17,754 bases of DNA from an uncultured Candidatus Saccharibacteria bacterium (GTDB taxonomy: Bacteria > Patescibacteria > Saccharimonadia > Saccharimonadales > Nanosynbacteraceae): contig CAMURE010000003.1 of assembly GCA_947097375.1 (NCBI GenBank), forward strand, positions 1 to 17,754, in the 5' to 3' direction. The position numbers and the translations under genes are program-made. Below, in pieces: positions 7,423 to 14,606 of this stretch. Below the pieces are notes generated by a model. It did not search any database. It worked only from the letters and a program-made list of their open reading frames with translations, and had not been told where the DNA came from. How positions within the stretch are numbered: position 1 is the first letter of the stretch; every line of letters begins with the position of its first letter.

Positions 7423-8016
7423 CTAGCTAACGCGAATACGACTAAGCACTGGACGCTGCATACGGCGTGCACTGGCATCGACCGGGGTAGTGTGAGGCTG
7501 TGGTGTAGTCGCTATGGTATTCGGACGAACATCGGCTAGGCGCTTGAGCAAGGTGCGCGCCTGCGTATTATAGGTGTGACGGCCGCTAATAACGACACAT
7601 GGCTCGCTGGGGTGTGGTGGTGAAAATTGCTTGATCTTGGCGTCAAACGTTGCTTCATCGTTATCGTTTGCCTTAAGCCAGCGCATTTTGGCAGTCGCGA
7701 GGTCAGTCTGTACCCAAACGAAGAGAACCTTATAGCCGGCAGCGCGGGCTGTCTTGGCGAGCTCAACCCGCCAGGCTCGCTTCTCCGTTGCCCCTTCAAA
7801 TACGATGGTTTGATGAGTCTTCATTAGCTCTTTGAGGAGCGCGCCGCTCGCATAATTAACAGCCGCCTCGTCATCAGATAATGCCGTTAGGATACCAGAG
7901 TCCAAATGCGGCGCATGAAACATCTCAGAAAACTCAGCCGCGAATTGCGACTTGCCCGCCCCCGGCACGCCCACCATGGCAATGATGTGAGGAGAAGAAA
8001 GTTGCAAAGGTTTCAT
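7423..8016 (-). CDS. P-loop NTPase / small-molecule kinase-like protein
   Basis: A 197-residue protein with a Walker A GVPGAGKS (16-23) right after a first beta strand. The arrangement resembles the AAA_33/zeta-toxin/gluconate-kinase type of single-domain P-loop kinases: a conserved DSG after helix 1 (39-41), a TIVFEGATEK segment suggesting the substrate or Walker B region, and KMRWLKAND resembling a LID-type arginine region. The substrate is unknown. The C-terminal 30 residues are Pro/Thr- then Arg-rich and probably disordered. The start is ATG 8016, seven bases after a TATACT box. An in-frame ATG at 8052 would lie inside the neighbouring terminator and is rejected. It is first in a two-gene unit with the YgjP gene. 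Confidence 0.85.
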   Translation of the reverse strand: MKPLQLSSPHIIAMVGVPGAGKSQFAAEFSEMFHAPHLDSGILTALSDDEAAVNYASGALLKELMKTHQTIVFEGATEKRAWRVELAKTARAAGYKVLFVWVQTDLATAKMRWLKANDNDEATFDAKIKQFSPPHPSEPCVVISGRHTYNTQARTLLKRLADVRPNTIATTPQPHTTPVDASARRMQRPVLSRIRVS

Positions 8017-8023
8017 ATATGTT

Positions 8024-8052
8024 AGTATACACAAAAAATCCCCCTTATCCAA
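8024..8052 (-). promoter_or_regulatory. Promoter of the P-loop / YgjP unit
   Basis: Minus strand: TTGGAT (8047-8052), 17 bp, TATACT (8024-8029), seven bases before ATG 8016. The -35 lies in the loop and stem of the terminator at 8037-8060, so termination and initiation signals are interleaved. Confidence 0.55.
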
Positions 8053-8060
8053 GGGGGATT
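8031..8060 (-). terminator. Intrinsic terminator of the surface-protein gene
   Basis: Perfect 10-bp stem AATCCCCCTT (8037-8046) / AAGGGGGATT (8051-8060) with a four-base loop. On the minus strand it is followed by TTTTTTGTG. It ends transcription of the 8112-9647 gene. Confidence 0.85.
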
Positions 8061-8111
8061 CTCGCCTGAAACCTCGCGCTTCAGAATTAGATTCTCGGAG
8101 CGGTCAGTCTC

Positions 8112-9647
8112 TTATAGTTGGCGTCGGCTAGCGACGTATGCTAGGGCTGAGGTGACCAGTGCGCCGAGGCCCAGACCACCGAGTACCATATCGGTCATAC
8201 CAGTTCGTGGTAGTGCGGTTGGTGTTGGTGGGGTTGGGGTGGTTGGCTTTGGATTACACTCTTCACTGTCGATACCGACGAACCGCTTGGTGTCTTCGGC
8301 TTCTTTCTTGGTAACTTCGCGGATTGTCTTGGTAGTGACGTCACAGACCTTGATCTTTTCACATTTACTCAGATCAGTGGTGTATGGTGGCGTGTTCTCT
8401 TTGCCCTTTTCGACTTTCTCGATGACACCAGTCTGGACGTTACATGCTTCAACTTTTTCTGGTACATCGACGGTTGCGTTGTCACAGCTATCTTTGTCGC
8501 CAGGAATCTCTGGGGTGTCAACGCAGGCGGTGTTGACGACCTTGCCAGTCACTTGCTCTTTGATGGTGGCGGTGATGGTGAAGGTCTTTGAGGCACCCTT
8601 CTTGAGCTCAGGGATTGTTGTCTTCCAGGTGTTATTCTGGAGTGTGCCCTCAGATGCCCGTAGGAAGGTAACACCCTGTGGAGCATCGTCGGTGACAACA
8701 GCGTTCTTCAGGTCAACGTTACCGGTGTTGGTGACGGTTACCTGGTATGGGAATTCGTTGCCAACTTGGACGGTCTTGTGCTTGACGCCATCAACCTTTT
8801 TCTCAATTTTGATGCCAGGGTTAGCCTTTGGCGTTTCTGGCTGGATGGTGAACTGCTTGACACAGTCGTTGCTGGTGCGATCACCAAGGCTGGTTGTGAC
8901 CTTGACGCGAGCGGTGTAAGTGCCCGCTTCCTTGATGGTAGCGCTGGTCTCGCTGGTCAGCGCTGAAGTAGTGTTGCTGCGTGAGAAGACTTCCTTGCCT
9001 GAAGCATCGGTGATGCTAAAGGTGTATGACTTAACGGTTGCACCGTTCTCGACTGTTGCATGTGCCTTTAGGGCGACCGTGTTAGTCTGGCGGTTAACAA
9101 CTGGCTGGTCAAGTGCCTTACAAGTAGCCACTGGCTGTGGTTTTGGCTGTGGCGGCACAACAACGTTAGTCGCAATGACTGGGTTACCACATGGTGTCAT
9201 GATGGCGAACTTAAAGCGACCCTGCTCATCCAGACGAATAAAGGCTTGCTGTGCGCTACCCATGCGGCTGGCTGGAACGACCTTGGCGTTAGTACCTTGG
9301 ATTGGTGTACCACCGCTAATGTTGCGGATGGCTGTCCGTGCGTTGGTTGCCACAACCGTACCGTTATCAAGGCGAACTTCACCGTTGCGGTAGACTGCGC
9401 CATTAACGTAGTTGCCGTTAAGCGAGTCACGATAAATGTCGAATGCTGCGTAAATCTTCGACACATCTTTGTTGTAGTATCGTTCACGGATTTCCTGCGA
9501 CGACATGGTACCACAATACACCACGGCGTACTTGTCACAGTCGCGGGTATTGTCGATTGTTTCTGCGTTGGCGTAGTAGACCAGTCCTGCTCCGAAAGCA
9601 GCGACCAGCGACAGCGCCACGATCTTAAGCTTTGTACTTAATTTCAT
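8112..9647 (-). CDS. LPRTG-anchored surface protein with DUF11-like domain
   Basis: A predicted cell-wall-anchored, extracellular protein. ATG 9647 has a strong GAGGAGG Shine-Dalgarno, giving 511 residues; an upstream in-frame ATG at 9689 overlaps the promoter. Residues 1-28 form a signal peptide (KLSTKLK, hydrophobic core, ANA before the likely cut). Residues 30-165 are an unassigned domain with four Cys. About 180-268 resembles an Ig/PKD-like fold, and 279-395 a DUF11-type domain (VTVTNTGN, AVVTDDAPQGVTF). Two Cys-bounded repeats follow at 402-429 and 435-464 (ACNV-TG-IEKV and VCDVTTKTIREV). The C-terminus has a Pro/Thr spacer, LPRTG (479-483), a hydrophobic helix and the basic tail SRRQL. 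This is the sortase substrate architecture, but no sortase is in the window. It may take part in host attachment (inference). Confidence 0.88.
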   Translation of the reverse strand: MKLSTKLKIVALSLVAAFGAGLVYYANAETIDNTRDCDKYAVVYCGTMSSQEIRERYYNKDVSKIYAAFDIYRDSLNGNYVNGAVYRNGEVRLDNGTVVATNARTAIRNISGGTPIQGTNAKVVPASRMGSAQQAFIRLDEQGRFKFAIMTPCGNPVIATNVVVPPQPKPQPVATCKALDQPVVNRQTNTVALKAHATVENGATVKSYTFSITDASGKEVFSRSNTTSALTSETSATIKEAGTYTARVKVTTSLGDRTSNDCVKQFTIQPETPKANPGIKIEKKVDGVKHKTVQVGNEFPYQVTVTNTGNVDLKNAVVTDDAPQGVTFLRASEGTLQNNTWKTTIPELKKGASKTFTITATIKEQVTGKVVNTACVDTPEIPGDKDSCDNATVDVPEKVEACNVQTGVIEKVEKGKENTPPYTTDLSKCEKIKVCDVTTKTIREVTKKEAEDTKRFVGIDSEECNPKPTTPTPPTPTALPRTGMTDMVLGGLGLGALVTSALAYVASRRQL

Positions 9648-9675
9648 AACATCCTCCTCACTGGTTGTTTCCCCA

Positions 9676-9704
9676 ATATTATCACACAAGCATTATTTTG
9701 TCAA
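9676..9704 (-). promoter_or_regulatory. Surface-protein promoter
   Basis: Minus strand: TTGACA (9699-9704), a 17-bp spacer and TAATAT (9676-9681). Unlike most genes here it gives a leader of about 22 nt with a strong GAGGAGG at 9653-9659. Confidence 0.6.
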
Positions 9705-9730
9705 TAACTTATATCATATTTTTTCAAAAT

Positions 9731-9750
9731 GGTCAGTTTGGGTCAGTTTG
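9731..9750 (+). repeat. Tandem 10-bp repeat
   Basis: GGTCAGTTTG occurs twice in direct tandem between the divergent surface-protein and tRNA-Trp promoters, next to the tRNA -35. It could be a one-helical-turn operator or a chance duplication. Confidence 0.6.
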
Positions 9751-9774
9751 CATAATATTTTTTTCTGCTATAAT
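9747..9774 (+). promoter_or_regulatory. tRNA-Trp promoter
   Basis: TTTGCA (9747-9752), a 16-bp spacer and a perfect extended -10 TGC-TATAAT (hexamer 9769-9774). Transcription should begin about 25 nt before the tRNA. Confidence 0.65.
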
Positions 9775-9805
9775 AGATAAGCTGGCCCGCTCAGTAGCGG
9801 AATAT

Positions 9806-9880
9806 AGGGGCATAGTTCATCGGCTAGAATGGCGGTCTCCAAAACCGCAGAGGTAGGTTCGACTCCTACTGCCCCTGCCA
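9806..9880 (+). tRNA. trnW: tRNA-Trp (anticodon CCA)
   Basis: 75 nt with the CCA end encoded. Acceptor AGGGGCA (9806-9812) pairs with TGCCCCT (9870-9876), discriminator G, then CCA. The anticodon stem GCGGT/ACCGC encloses the loop CTCCAAA with anticodon CCA at 9839-9841. The T arm contains GGTTCGACT. It is a single tRNA with its own promoter and terminator. Confidence 0.96.
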
Positions 9881-9893
9881 CAATGTGTAACGT

Positions 9894-9918
9894 AACGGCT
9901 TGACGAAAGCCGTTTTTT
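9894..9918 (+). terminator. Intrinsic terminator after tRNA-Trp
   Basis: Stem AACGGCTT (9894-9901) / AAGCCGTT (9907-9914), five-base loop, then a run of T to 9918. Confidence 0.85.
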
Positions 9919-9962
9919 AATGGCCTGATGTAGTTTAATGATACTATGCGAGCTCGTCTCTT

Positions 9963-10016
9963 GTGAAAATAATGCCTTGATCTCGTGAAAAAAATGCCAG
10001 ATGCGCTTGAAAAAGC
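9963..10016 (+). repeat. Three 22-bp-spaced repeats before the glucan operon
   Basis: GTGAAAATAATGCC (9963-9976), GTGAAAAAAATGCC (9985-9998) and a shorter TTGAAAAAGC (10007-10016) begin exactly 22 bp apart, about two helical turns. The third copy contains the -35 TTGAAA of the operon promoter. This arrangement suggests regulator binding on one face of the DNA. The regulator is unknown. Confidence 0.5.
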
Positions 10017-10035
10017 ATAAGCGGCGGTCTATACT
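10007..10035 (+). promoter_or_regulatory. Promoter of the alpha-glucan operon
   Basis: TTGAAA (10007-10012), a 17-bp spacer and TATACT (10030-10035), nine bases before ATG 10045. No Shine-Dalgarno is seen, so a leaderless or near-leaderless start is expected. Confidence 0.7.
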
Positions 10036-10044
10036 GGGAATAAG

Positions 10045-11256
10045 ATGAGAATTTTGATGCTAGGGTGGGAGCTTCCTCCGCACAATTGTGGCGGCCTCGG
10101 TGTGGCGTGTTATCAGATGTCAAAGGCGTTGGCAGCACATGGTATTGATATTGATTTTGTTGTGCCCTATTCGGCAGAACATCCAACTATTACTCATATG
10201 AATATTCATGCGGCCTCGCCGCTACCGCCGGGCTATCATGACCTTGGGGCGTATGATCACGGGGTGGCACCAGAAGTCGAGGATACAGATAAGCATGGAC
10301 TTGGGCCAATGCGCCGACTGCAACGTCGCTATGGTAAGTTTGTGAGGCGGCTTGCTCAGTCACGTCCACCAGATGCCATCCACGCCCATGACTGGTTGAC
10401 GATGGAGGCTGGCGTGATCGCCAAGGAGGTGTCGGGTGCACCGCTGATTGTTCACGTGCATGCCACTGAGTTTGACCGCTCGGGCGAACATTCGGGTAAT
10501 CCATTGGTGCATGAGATTGAGCAGCAGGGGCTGATGATGGCGGATCGAATTATCGCGGTTAGCCGTATTACCAAGGACATGATTGTCAAGAATTATCATA
10601 TCCCGCCAGATAAAGTTGAGGTGGTATATAATGCGATCGACCTGGCTGACCTGCCGCCACATGAGTACGACACGGCGACATATAAATACCTTGAGGATCT
10701 CAAGACTGATGGCTATACCATCGTTGGTGCGTTGACACGGCTGACGGTACAGAAAGGGCTGACCTATTTTGTGCGGGCGGCAGCTAGAGCGCTAGAGCGC
10801 TACGACAAGATCGCATTTTTGCTATCGGGCGATGGCGAGCAGCGGGATGAATTGGTAGCCTTAGCCGCGCGGCTGGGTGTGAGCGACCGGGTGATTTTCA
10901 CTGGTTTTGTTCGTGGCAAGCAGTGGCGCGATGCCTACTATCTGATCGATATATTTATCATGAGTTCGGTGTCAGAACCGTTTGGGCTGACGGCGCTAGA
11001 GGCGGCGCATCATGATACGGCGCTGCTCATCAGTAAGCAGTCGGGTGTTGGCGAGGTGCTTCACAACATCATGCGGTTTGATTATTGGGATGTCGATAAG
11101 CTGGCGGATGAGATCGTCAATATTGCGCGCTCGCCAGGCTTGCAATCGGCATTAAAGCGTAATGTCAAGGATGAGTACGCTCGGCTATCGTGGCGGGATG
11201 CGGCCCGACAATGTGTTGCGCTATATCAGGCGTCCGCCGAAAGGAGGTGGGCATGA
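10045..11256 (+). CDS. Glycogen-synthase-like glycosyltransferase (GT4/GT5)
   Basis: A retaining GT-B glycosyltransferase that would transfer glucose from a nucleotide sugar to an alpha-glucan. It has 403 residues, shorter than the roughly 480 of bacterial GlgA and closer to archaeal GT5 enzymes. Motifs: WELPPHNCGGLG (8-19; donor-binding GGLG), IHAHDW (112-117), the R232 and K237 pair in LTRLTVQKG, GDGEQRDEL (262-270), and the EPFGLTALE E-x7-E motif (E311, E319) that contacts the donor. It is the first gene of a tight operon with a GH57 amylase and a GH15-like protein, which points to alpha-glucan metabolism. No ADP-glucose pyrophosphorylase or branching enzyme is in the window, so the donor is open. 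The stop overlaps the next start (ATGA). Confidence 0.9.
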   Translation: MRILMLGWELPPHNCGGLGVACYQMSKALAAHGIDIDFVVPYSAEHPTITHMNIHAASPLPPGYHDLGAYDHGVAPEVEDTDKHGLGPMRRLQRRYGKFVRRLAQSRPPDAIHAHDWLTMEAGVIAKEVSGAPLIVHVHATEFDRSGEHSGNPLVHEIEQQGLMMADRIIAVSRITKDMIVKNYHIPPDKVEVVYNAIDLADLPPHEYDTATYKYLEDLKTDGYTIVGALTRLTVQKGLTYFVRAAARALERYDKIAFLLSGDGEQRDELVALAARLGVSDRVIFTGFVRGKQWRDAYYLIDIFIMSSVSEPFGLTALEAAHHDTALLISKQSGVGEVLHNIMRFDYWDVDKLADEIVNIARSPGLQSALKRNVKDEYARLSWRDAARQCVALYQASAERRWA

Positions 11257-12464
11257 GCCGAGGCATCACCCTCTATCTCCACGTACATCAGCCGTGGCGG
11301 GTGCGACGATACAGTATTTTTGACGTGGCGGCGCGGCATGATTATTTCGAGACCAATGATCCAGCCCAAAACAACGAGTTAATTTTTCATAAAGTTGCTG
11401 AGAAGTCGTATCTACGGATGAATGCCCTGCTAGAAGAACTGCTCAGGCGGCATCATGATTTCAAGCTGTCGCTGAGCATCAGCGGTGTATTCCTCGAACA
11501 AGCGGAGCGCTTTAATCCAGCGGTGATCGAGAGCTTTAAGCGGCTGGTCGCCACCGGCAAGGTTGAATTGCTATCAAGTCCGTATCATCACAGCCTGGCG
11601 TTCTTTTATTCGCGCCCCGAGTTTGAGAAGCAAATTCACCGTCACCAGCAGAAGCTGCGCCAGCTGTTTGGTGTCGAGACCAAGGTGCTCGCAAATACCG
11701 AGCTAGCGTACAACAACGACCTCGCTAAGTGGGCGGAGAACGCTGGCTTTAGCGGTGTGCTGGCCGAAGGTTGGGATGATGTGCTGGAGTGGCGCAGTCC
11801 GAATTATGTGTATCGGCCGGTTGGTACGGACAGGATTGGGCTGCTGCTCAAGAACTATCGTCTGAGCGACGATATCGCCTTTCGGTTTAGCAATCGGTCG
11901 TGGGCGGGTTGGCCGCTGACGGCAGAAAAATATCGGACGTGGCTGATGGAGGCGACAGCCGAGGCGCCGCTGGTTAATTTGTTCATGGATTATGAAACCT
12001 TTGGCGAGCACCAGTGGTCGGATAGCGGTATTTTTAGCTTTTTTGATCAGTTTGTTACCTCATGGCTCGAGGTTAGCGGTAATACGTTTTATACGGTGTC
12101 TGAAGCGTTGGCGGCGCATCAGCCGGTTGGCGAGATCAGCATGCCAGAGACGGTGACTTGGGCGGATAGTGAGCGTGATTTGACAGCGTGGAATGGCAAT
12201 GACTTGCAGAAAGAAGCACTGCGGTATCTGTACGAGCTGGAGGCCGACGTACTGAGGAGTGGTGATGAGCAGCTGATCACCGATTGGCGGCGGTTGCAGT
12301 CGTCTGATCATTTCTATTATATGTGTACCAAGTGGTTTACTGATGGCGACGTCCACGCCTATTTCAGTCCGTATGATTCGCCGTATGAGGCCTTCCTCTA
12401 TTATGTTAACGCAATTCGCGATGTGCGCTGGCGGCTGAGTGCGCATCGGTATGAGAGGTTTTGA
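11253..12464 (+). CDS. GH57 alpha-amylase / 4-alpha-glucanotransferase
   Basis: Cleaves or rearranges alpha-1,4-glucan by a retaining mechanism. The start is ATG 11253, overlapping the previous stop by four bases, with a strong AAGGAGGTGG just upstream. The 403 residues cover the GH57 catalytic barrel: motif 1 HVHQP (10-14), the nucleophile region ANTELAY (nucleophile E150) and the acid/base region FMDYETFGEH (D246), all intact. It is shorter than GH57 branching enzymes and lacks their extra C-terminal domain, so amylase or glucanotransferase activity is more likely, but the two cannot be told apart here. There is no signal peptide, so it acts on an intracellular glucan. It sits between the synthase-like gene and a GH15-like gene. 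Confidence 0.92.
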   Translation: MSRGITLYLHVHQPWRVRRYSIFDVAARHDYFETNDPAQNNELIFHKVAEKSYLRMNALLEELLRRHHDFKLSLSISGVFLEQAERFNPAVIESFKRLVATGKVELLSSPYHHSLAFFYSRPEFEKQIHRHQQKLRQLFGVETKVLANTELAYNNDLAKWAENAGFSGVLAEGWDDVLEWRSPNYVYRPVGTDRIGLLLKNYRLSDDIAFRFSNRSWAGWPLTAEKYRTWLMEATAEAPLVNLFMDYETFGEHQWSDSGIFSFFDQFVTSWLEVSGNTFYTVSEALAAHQPVGEISMPETVTWADSERDLTAWNGNDLQKEALRYLYELEADVLRSGDEQLITDWRRLQSSDHFYYMCTKWFTDGDVHAYFSPYDSPYEAFLYYVNAIRDVRWRLSAHRYERF

Positions 12465-14188
12465 TGGCGGTATTGTTGGCAAATAGTACGTTGGCGATTG
12501 AGCTCGATCAGTTTGGTCGAGTAAGTTCACTGTCGTTCCCGCACGTTGGCCGCGAAGTCCAGAACCATCAGGCCGTGCATCGGATCGGCGTGTGGGTGGA
12601 TGGCGAGTTTTCGTGGATTGATGATGGATCGTGGCAAGTGACGATGCGACTGCCGCAGGGGGCGCTGGTGGCGCACACGGTGCTCAAGCATGAGCGATTG
12701 GGACTGGTGCTGGAATGCGATGATTTCGTTGACAGTAAAGTCAATGTATTTGGTCGTAATATTCACGTGGTCAATCTGCGGACTGAGACACGTGAGGTGA
12801 GGTTGTTTTTGCATCAGGCGTTCCAGCTATACGATGATGGTCAAGTAATTGATACGGCGCAGTATGTCGATGCTTCACGGGCACTGCTGCATTATCGTGG
12901 GCGGCGGGCGTTTGCCGCTGGCCTACGGACATTTGCTGGGCGTGATTTTGATCGGTGGACGGTCGGGCGATTTGGCGCTGGGCTGGATGGAGCGTGGCGC
13001 GATGCGGAGGATGGTGAGCTGGCGGGCTGTCCGCATGAATATGGCATGACCGACTCGGTGCTAGGCTGCTCGCTGCGGCTGGCGGCGCTAGCGTCGGATC
13101 GCTGCACCTACTGGTTGGCAGCCGGGACGTCGATCAAGGAAGCGTTGGGGCTGCACGAAAAGACGCGCAGTGTCGGGCTGGTGCGGAGCTTGGCGCGGAC
13201 AACGGATTTTTGGCACAAGTGGCTGAGTCCCGGTTTTCGCGCGGCCCAGAAATTACCGCTACCACACCGTAAGGCCTTTATTAACTCCCTGTTGACACTG
13301 CGAGCCCACGTGGATGAGCACGGGCTGATACTGACTGATGGTTCAGCCGGCAATTGTCGTCTGCACGACGCAGCGTTCGCGCTATGGCCGCTGATTCGGC
13401 TGGGGTATGGTAATGAGGCGGCGATGTTCTTCGAAGCTTGTCAGCGGATATTTGAGACCGATGGTTACTTCGCGCCGGCATATTATACGGACGGTGATCC
13501 GGTGGCGACTGATACCGCGTGGAGTCAAGACCGTCCGCCAATGCGACTAATGGATGCGGCAGCGGTATTATTTATCTTTTGTCAATTTGCGACGTCACGA
13601 GTTGGCGTAGAGCGCTCGCGGCAGCTATATCAGTCGGTGGCCACCAAGGTAGCGACATTTGTGACGGATAATTGGGATAATCTGGCGGCGGACGATGACG
13701 CGGCGTTCGTTTGGCGGCTGTCGCGGGCGGCGTTGGAGCAAGCGAGCGAACTAGCGCAGCAGCATGACGACCAAACCAATGCAGTGCGGTGGCGAACGTG
13801 CGCTGATGATATTAGTCTGCAGCTGGCGGGACGTGGCGCTGACGGGGTGACGATGGATGCGGTGTATGCCGCCTATATGTTTGGCGTTGAGGGTGAGACT
13901 GAGCAGACCAAGCAACTGGTTAGTGAGGCGACGCGGACATTAGCGGCAGTTGATGGTCTGTTCAAGCGACGAGCAGAGGATCCAGATAGCAGTGTGGTCG
14001 CTAGTTTGTGGCTAGCGCAATATTATATCGAGACAGGAGAGATGGCGCGAGCAGAGCGAATTGTTGACTTGATCCGCGAGCGGCGCATTACCAAAACTGG
14101 TATGCTGAGTGAGCACAGTGCGTCGTCAGTGGTAGCCTCGGCTGAATATGTCAATACCTTGCTTGATATGATCGTGGCGCAGCGGTAG
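12464..14188 (+). CDS. GH15-like (glucoamylase-family) protein
   Basis: 574 residues from ATG 12464, sharing one base with the amylase stop, with GAGAGG upstream. An N-terminal beta-rich domain (about 1-250) and a C-terminal helical (alpha/alpha)6-type domain (about 260-574) match the bacterial GH15 glucoamylase layout, with no signal peptide. Landmarks: NCRLHDAAFALWPL (297-310), where GH15 enzymes usually read a W-x-R-D segment; NWDN (403-406), where a WE(E) acid motif is expected; LWLAQYY-ETG (515-525); and MLSEH (547-551), the probable region of the second catalytic Glu (E550). The changed positions suggest weakened, altered or binding-only activity. It would remove glucose from the ends of the glucan made by its operon partners. 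Ends in TAG. Confidence 0.8.
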   Translation: MAVLLANSTLAIELDQFGRVSSLSFPHVGREVQNHQAVHRIGVWVDGEFSWIDDGSWQVTMRLPQGALVAHTVLKHERLGLVLECDDFVDSKVNVFGRNIHVVNLRTETREVRLFLHQAFQLYDDGQVIDTAQYVDASRALLHYRGRRAFAAGLRTFAGRDFDRWTVGRFGAGLDGAWRDAEDGELAGCPHEYGMTDSVLGCSLRLAALASDRCTYWLAAGTSIKEALGLHEKTRSVGLVRSLARTTDFWHKWLSPGFRAAQKLPLPHRKAFINSLLTLRAHVDEHGLILTDGSAGNCRLHDAAFALWPLIRLGYGNEAAMFFEACQRIFETDGYFAPAYYTDGDPVATDTAWSQDRPPMRLMDAAAVLFIFCQFATSRVGVERSRQLYQSVATKVATFVTDNWDNLAADDDAAFVWRLSRAALEQASELAQQHDDQTNAVRWRTCADDISLQLAGRGADGVTMDAVYAAYMFGVEGETEQTKQLVSEATRTLAAVDGLFKRRAEDPDSSVVASLWLAQYYIETGEMARAERIVDLIRERRITKTGMLSEHSASSVVASAEYVNTLLDMIVAQR

Positions 14189-14242
14189 ATTGGTGTGTGA
14201 GAGTTAAACCGGCCTGCTGATTTGGTCATTTGTGTTGCAAAT

Positions 14243-14274
14243 AAAAAACCACCCCGTCTGAGGGGAGTGGTTTT
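14243..14274. terminator. Bidirectional terminator (rpmG and glucan operon)
   Basis: An AAACCACCCC / GGGG(AG)TGGTTT hairpin with a 2-nt bulge. On the minus strand it is followed by TTTTTTATTTG after rpmG. On the plus strand TTTT follows, and it may also end the operon that stops at 14188. Confidence 0.75.
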
Positions 14275-14286
14275 CGCTTGATGTCA

Positions 14287-14505
14287 TTAACCCTTGCGCG
14301 GTTTGACTTCGTTGCGGCCGAGGTTTTTCTTGGTCTCGGTGTAGGTTGCATGCTTACCGGCGACTGGGTCGTATTTTCGGAGTGTCAACTTACCCTGACC
14401 TTTTGTGGTGCGGTTTTGAGTGTTGATCGTAGTGTAGTACGTGCGGTGGCCGCTCAAATCACTGACCAAACCAATCAACTTTCGCTTCGTATTCTTCTTT
14501 GCCAT
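14287..14505 (-). CDS. rpmG: Large-subunit ribosomal protein L33
   Basis: L33 is a small protein near the ribosomal E site. The 72 residues contain the family core: SGHRTYYTT (18-26), NRTTKGQGKL (31-40) and LRKYDP (41-46), then an ETKK end. It has no cysteine, so it is the zinc-free form. A basic C-terminal extension of about 15 residues (ends NEVKPRKG) goes beyond the usual 50-55 residue length. It has its own promoter (TGC-TATAAT at 14542-14550) with a leader of about 30 nt, and a strong terminator. The ribosome site is weak. Confidence 0.93.
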   Translation of the reverse strand: MAKKNTKRKLIGLVSDLSGHRTYYTTINTQNRTTKGQGKLTLRKYDPVAGKHATYTETKKNLGRNEVKPRKG

Positions 14506-14541
14506 CTCTTTACTCGTTACGTTTATTTACAATCTTGACCG

Positions 14542-14550
14542 ATTATAGCA
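14542..14550 (-). promoter_or_regulatory. rpmG extended -10 promoter
   Basis: TGC-TATAAT on the minus strand (hexamer 14542-14547), about 37 bp before ATG 14505. No good -35 is seen. Confidence 0.5.
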
Positions 14551-14606
14551 CAGATAATTAGGAAACGCTAGGGGTGCTGCTACGAAAAATTACTCTTGCT
14601 CTCGGA

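Noticed and set aside
8152..8919. Long open frame (255 codons) antisense to the surface protein
   Set aside because: It is a mirror of the Thr/Val-rich coding strand. The surface protein has a signal peptide, LPRTG anchor, promoter and terminator, so the antisense frame is not a gene.
9665..9856. Open frame running into tRNA-Trp
   Set aside because: It overlaps the surface-protein promoter, the tRNA promoter and half the tRNA, and has no ribosome site.
9963..10016. CRISPR-like or replication iteron array
   Set aside because: Only three short, imperfect units with no unique spacers of usual size, no cas or rep gene nearby, and direct overlap with a promoter -35. A regulatory site fits better.
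11254..11256. Alternative code with UGA read as glycine (Gracilibacteria/SR1)
   Set aside because: TGA ends the glycosyltransferase, amylase and alkD frames exactly at overlapping downstream starts with good ribosome sites, so UGA is a stop here.
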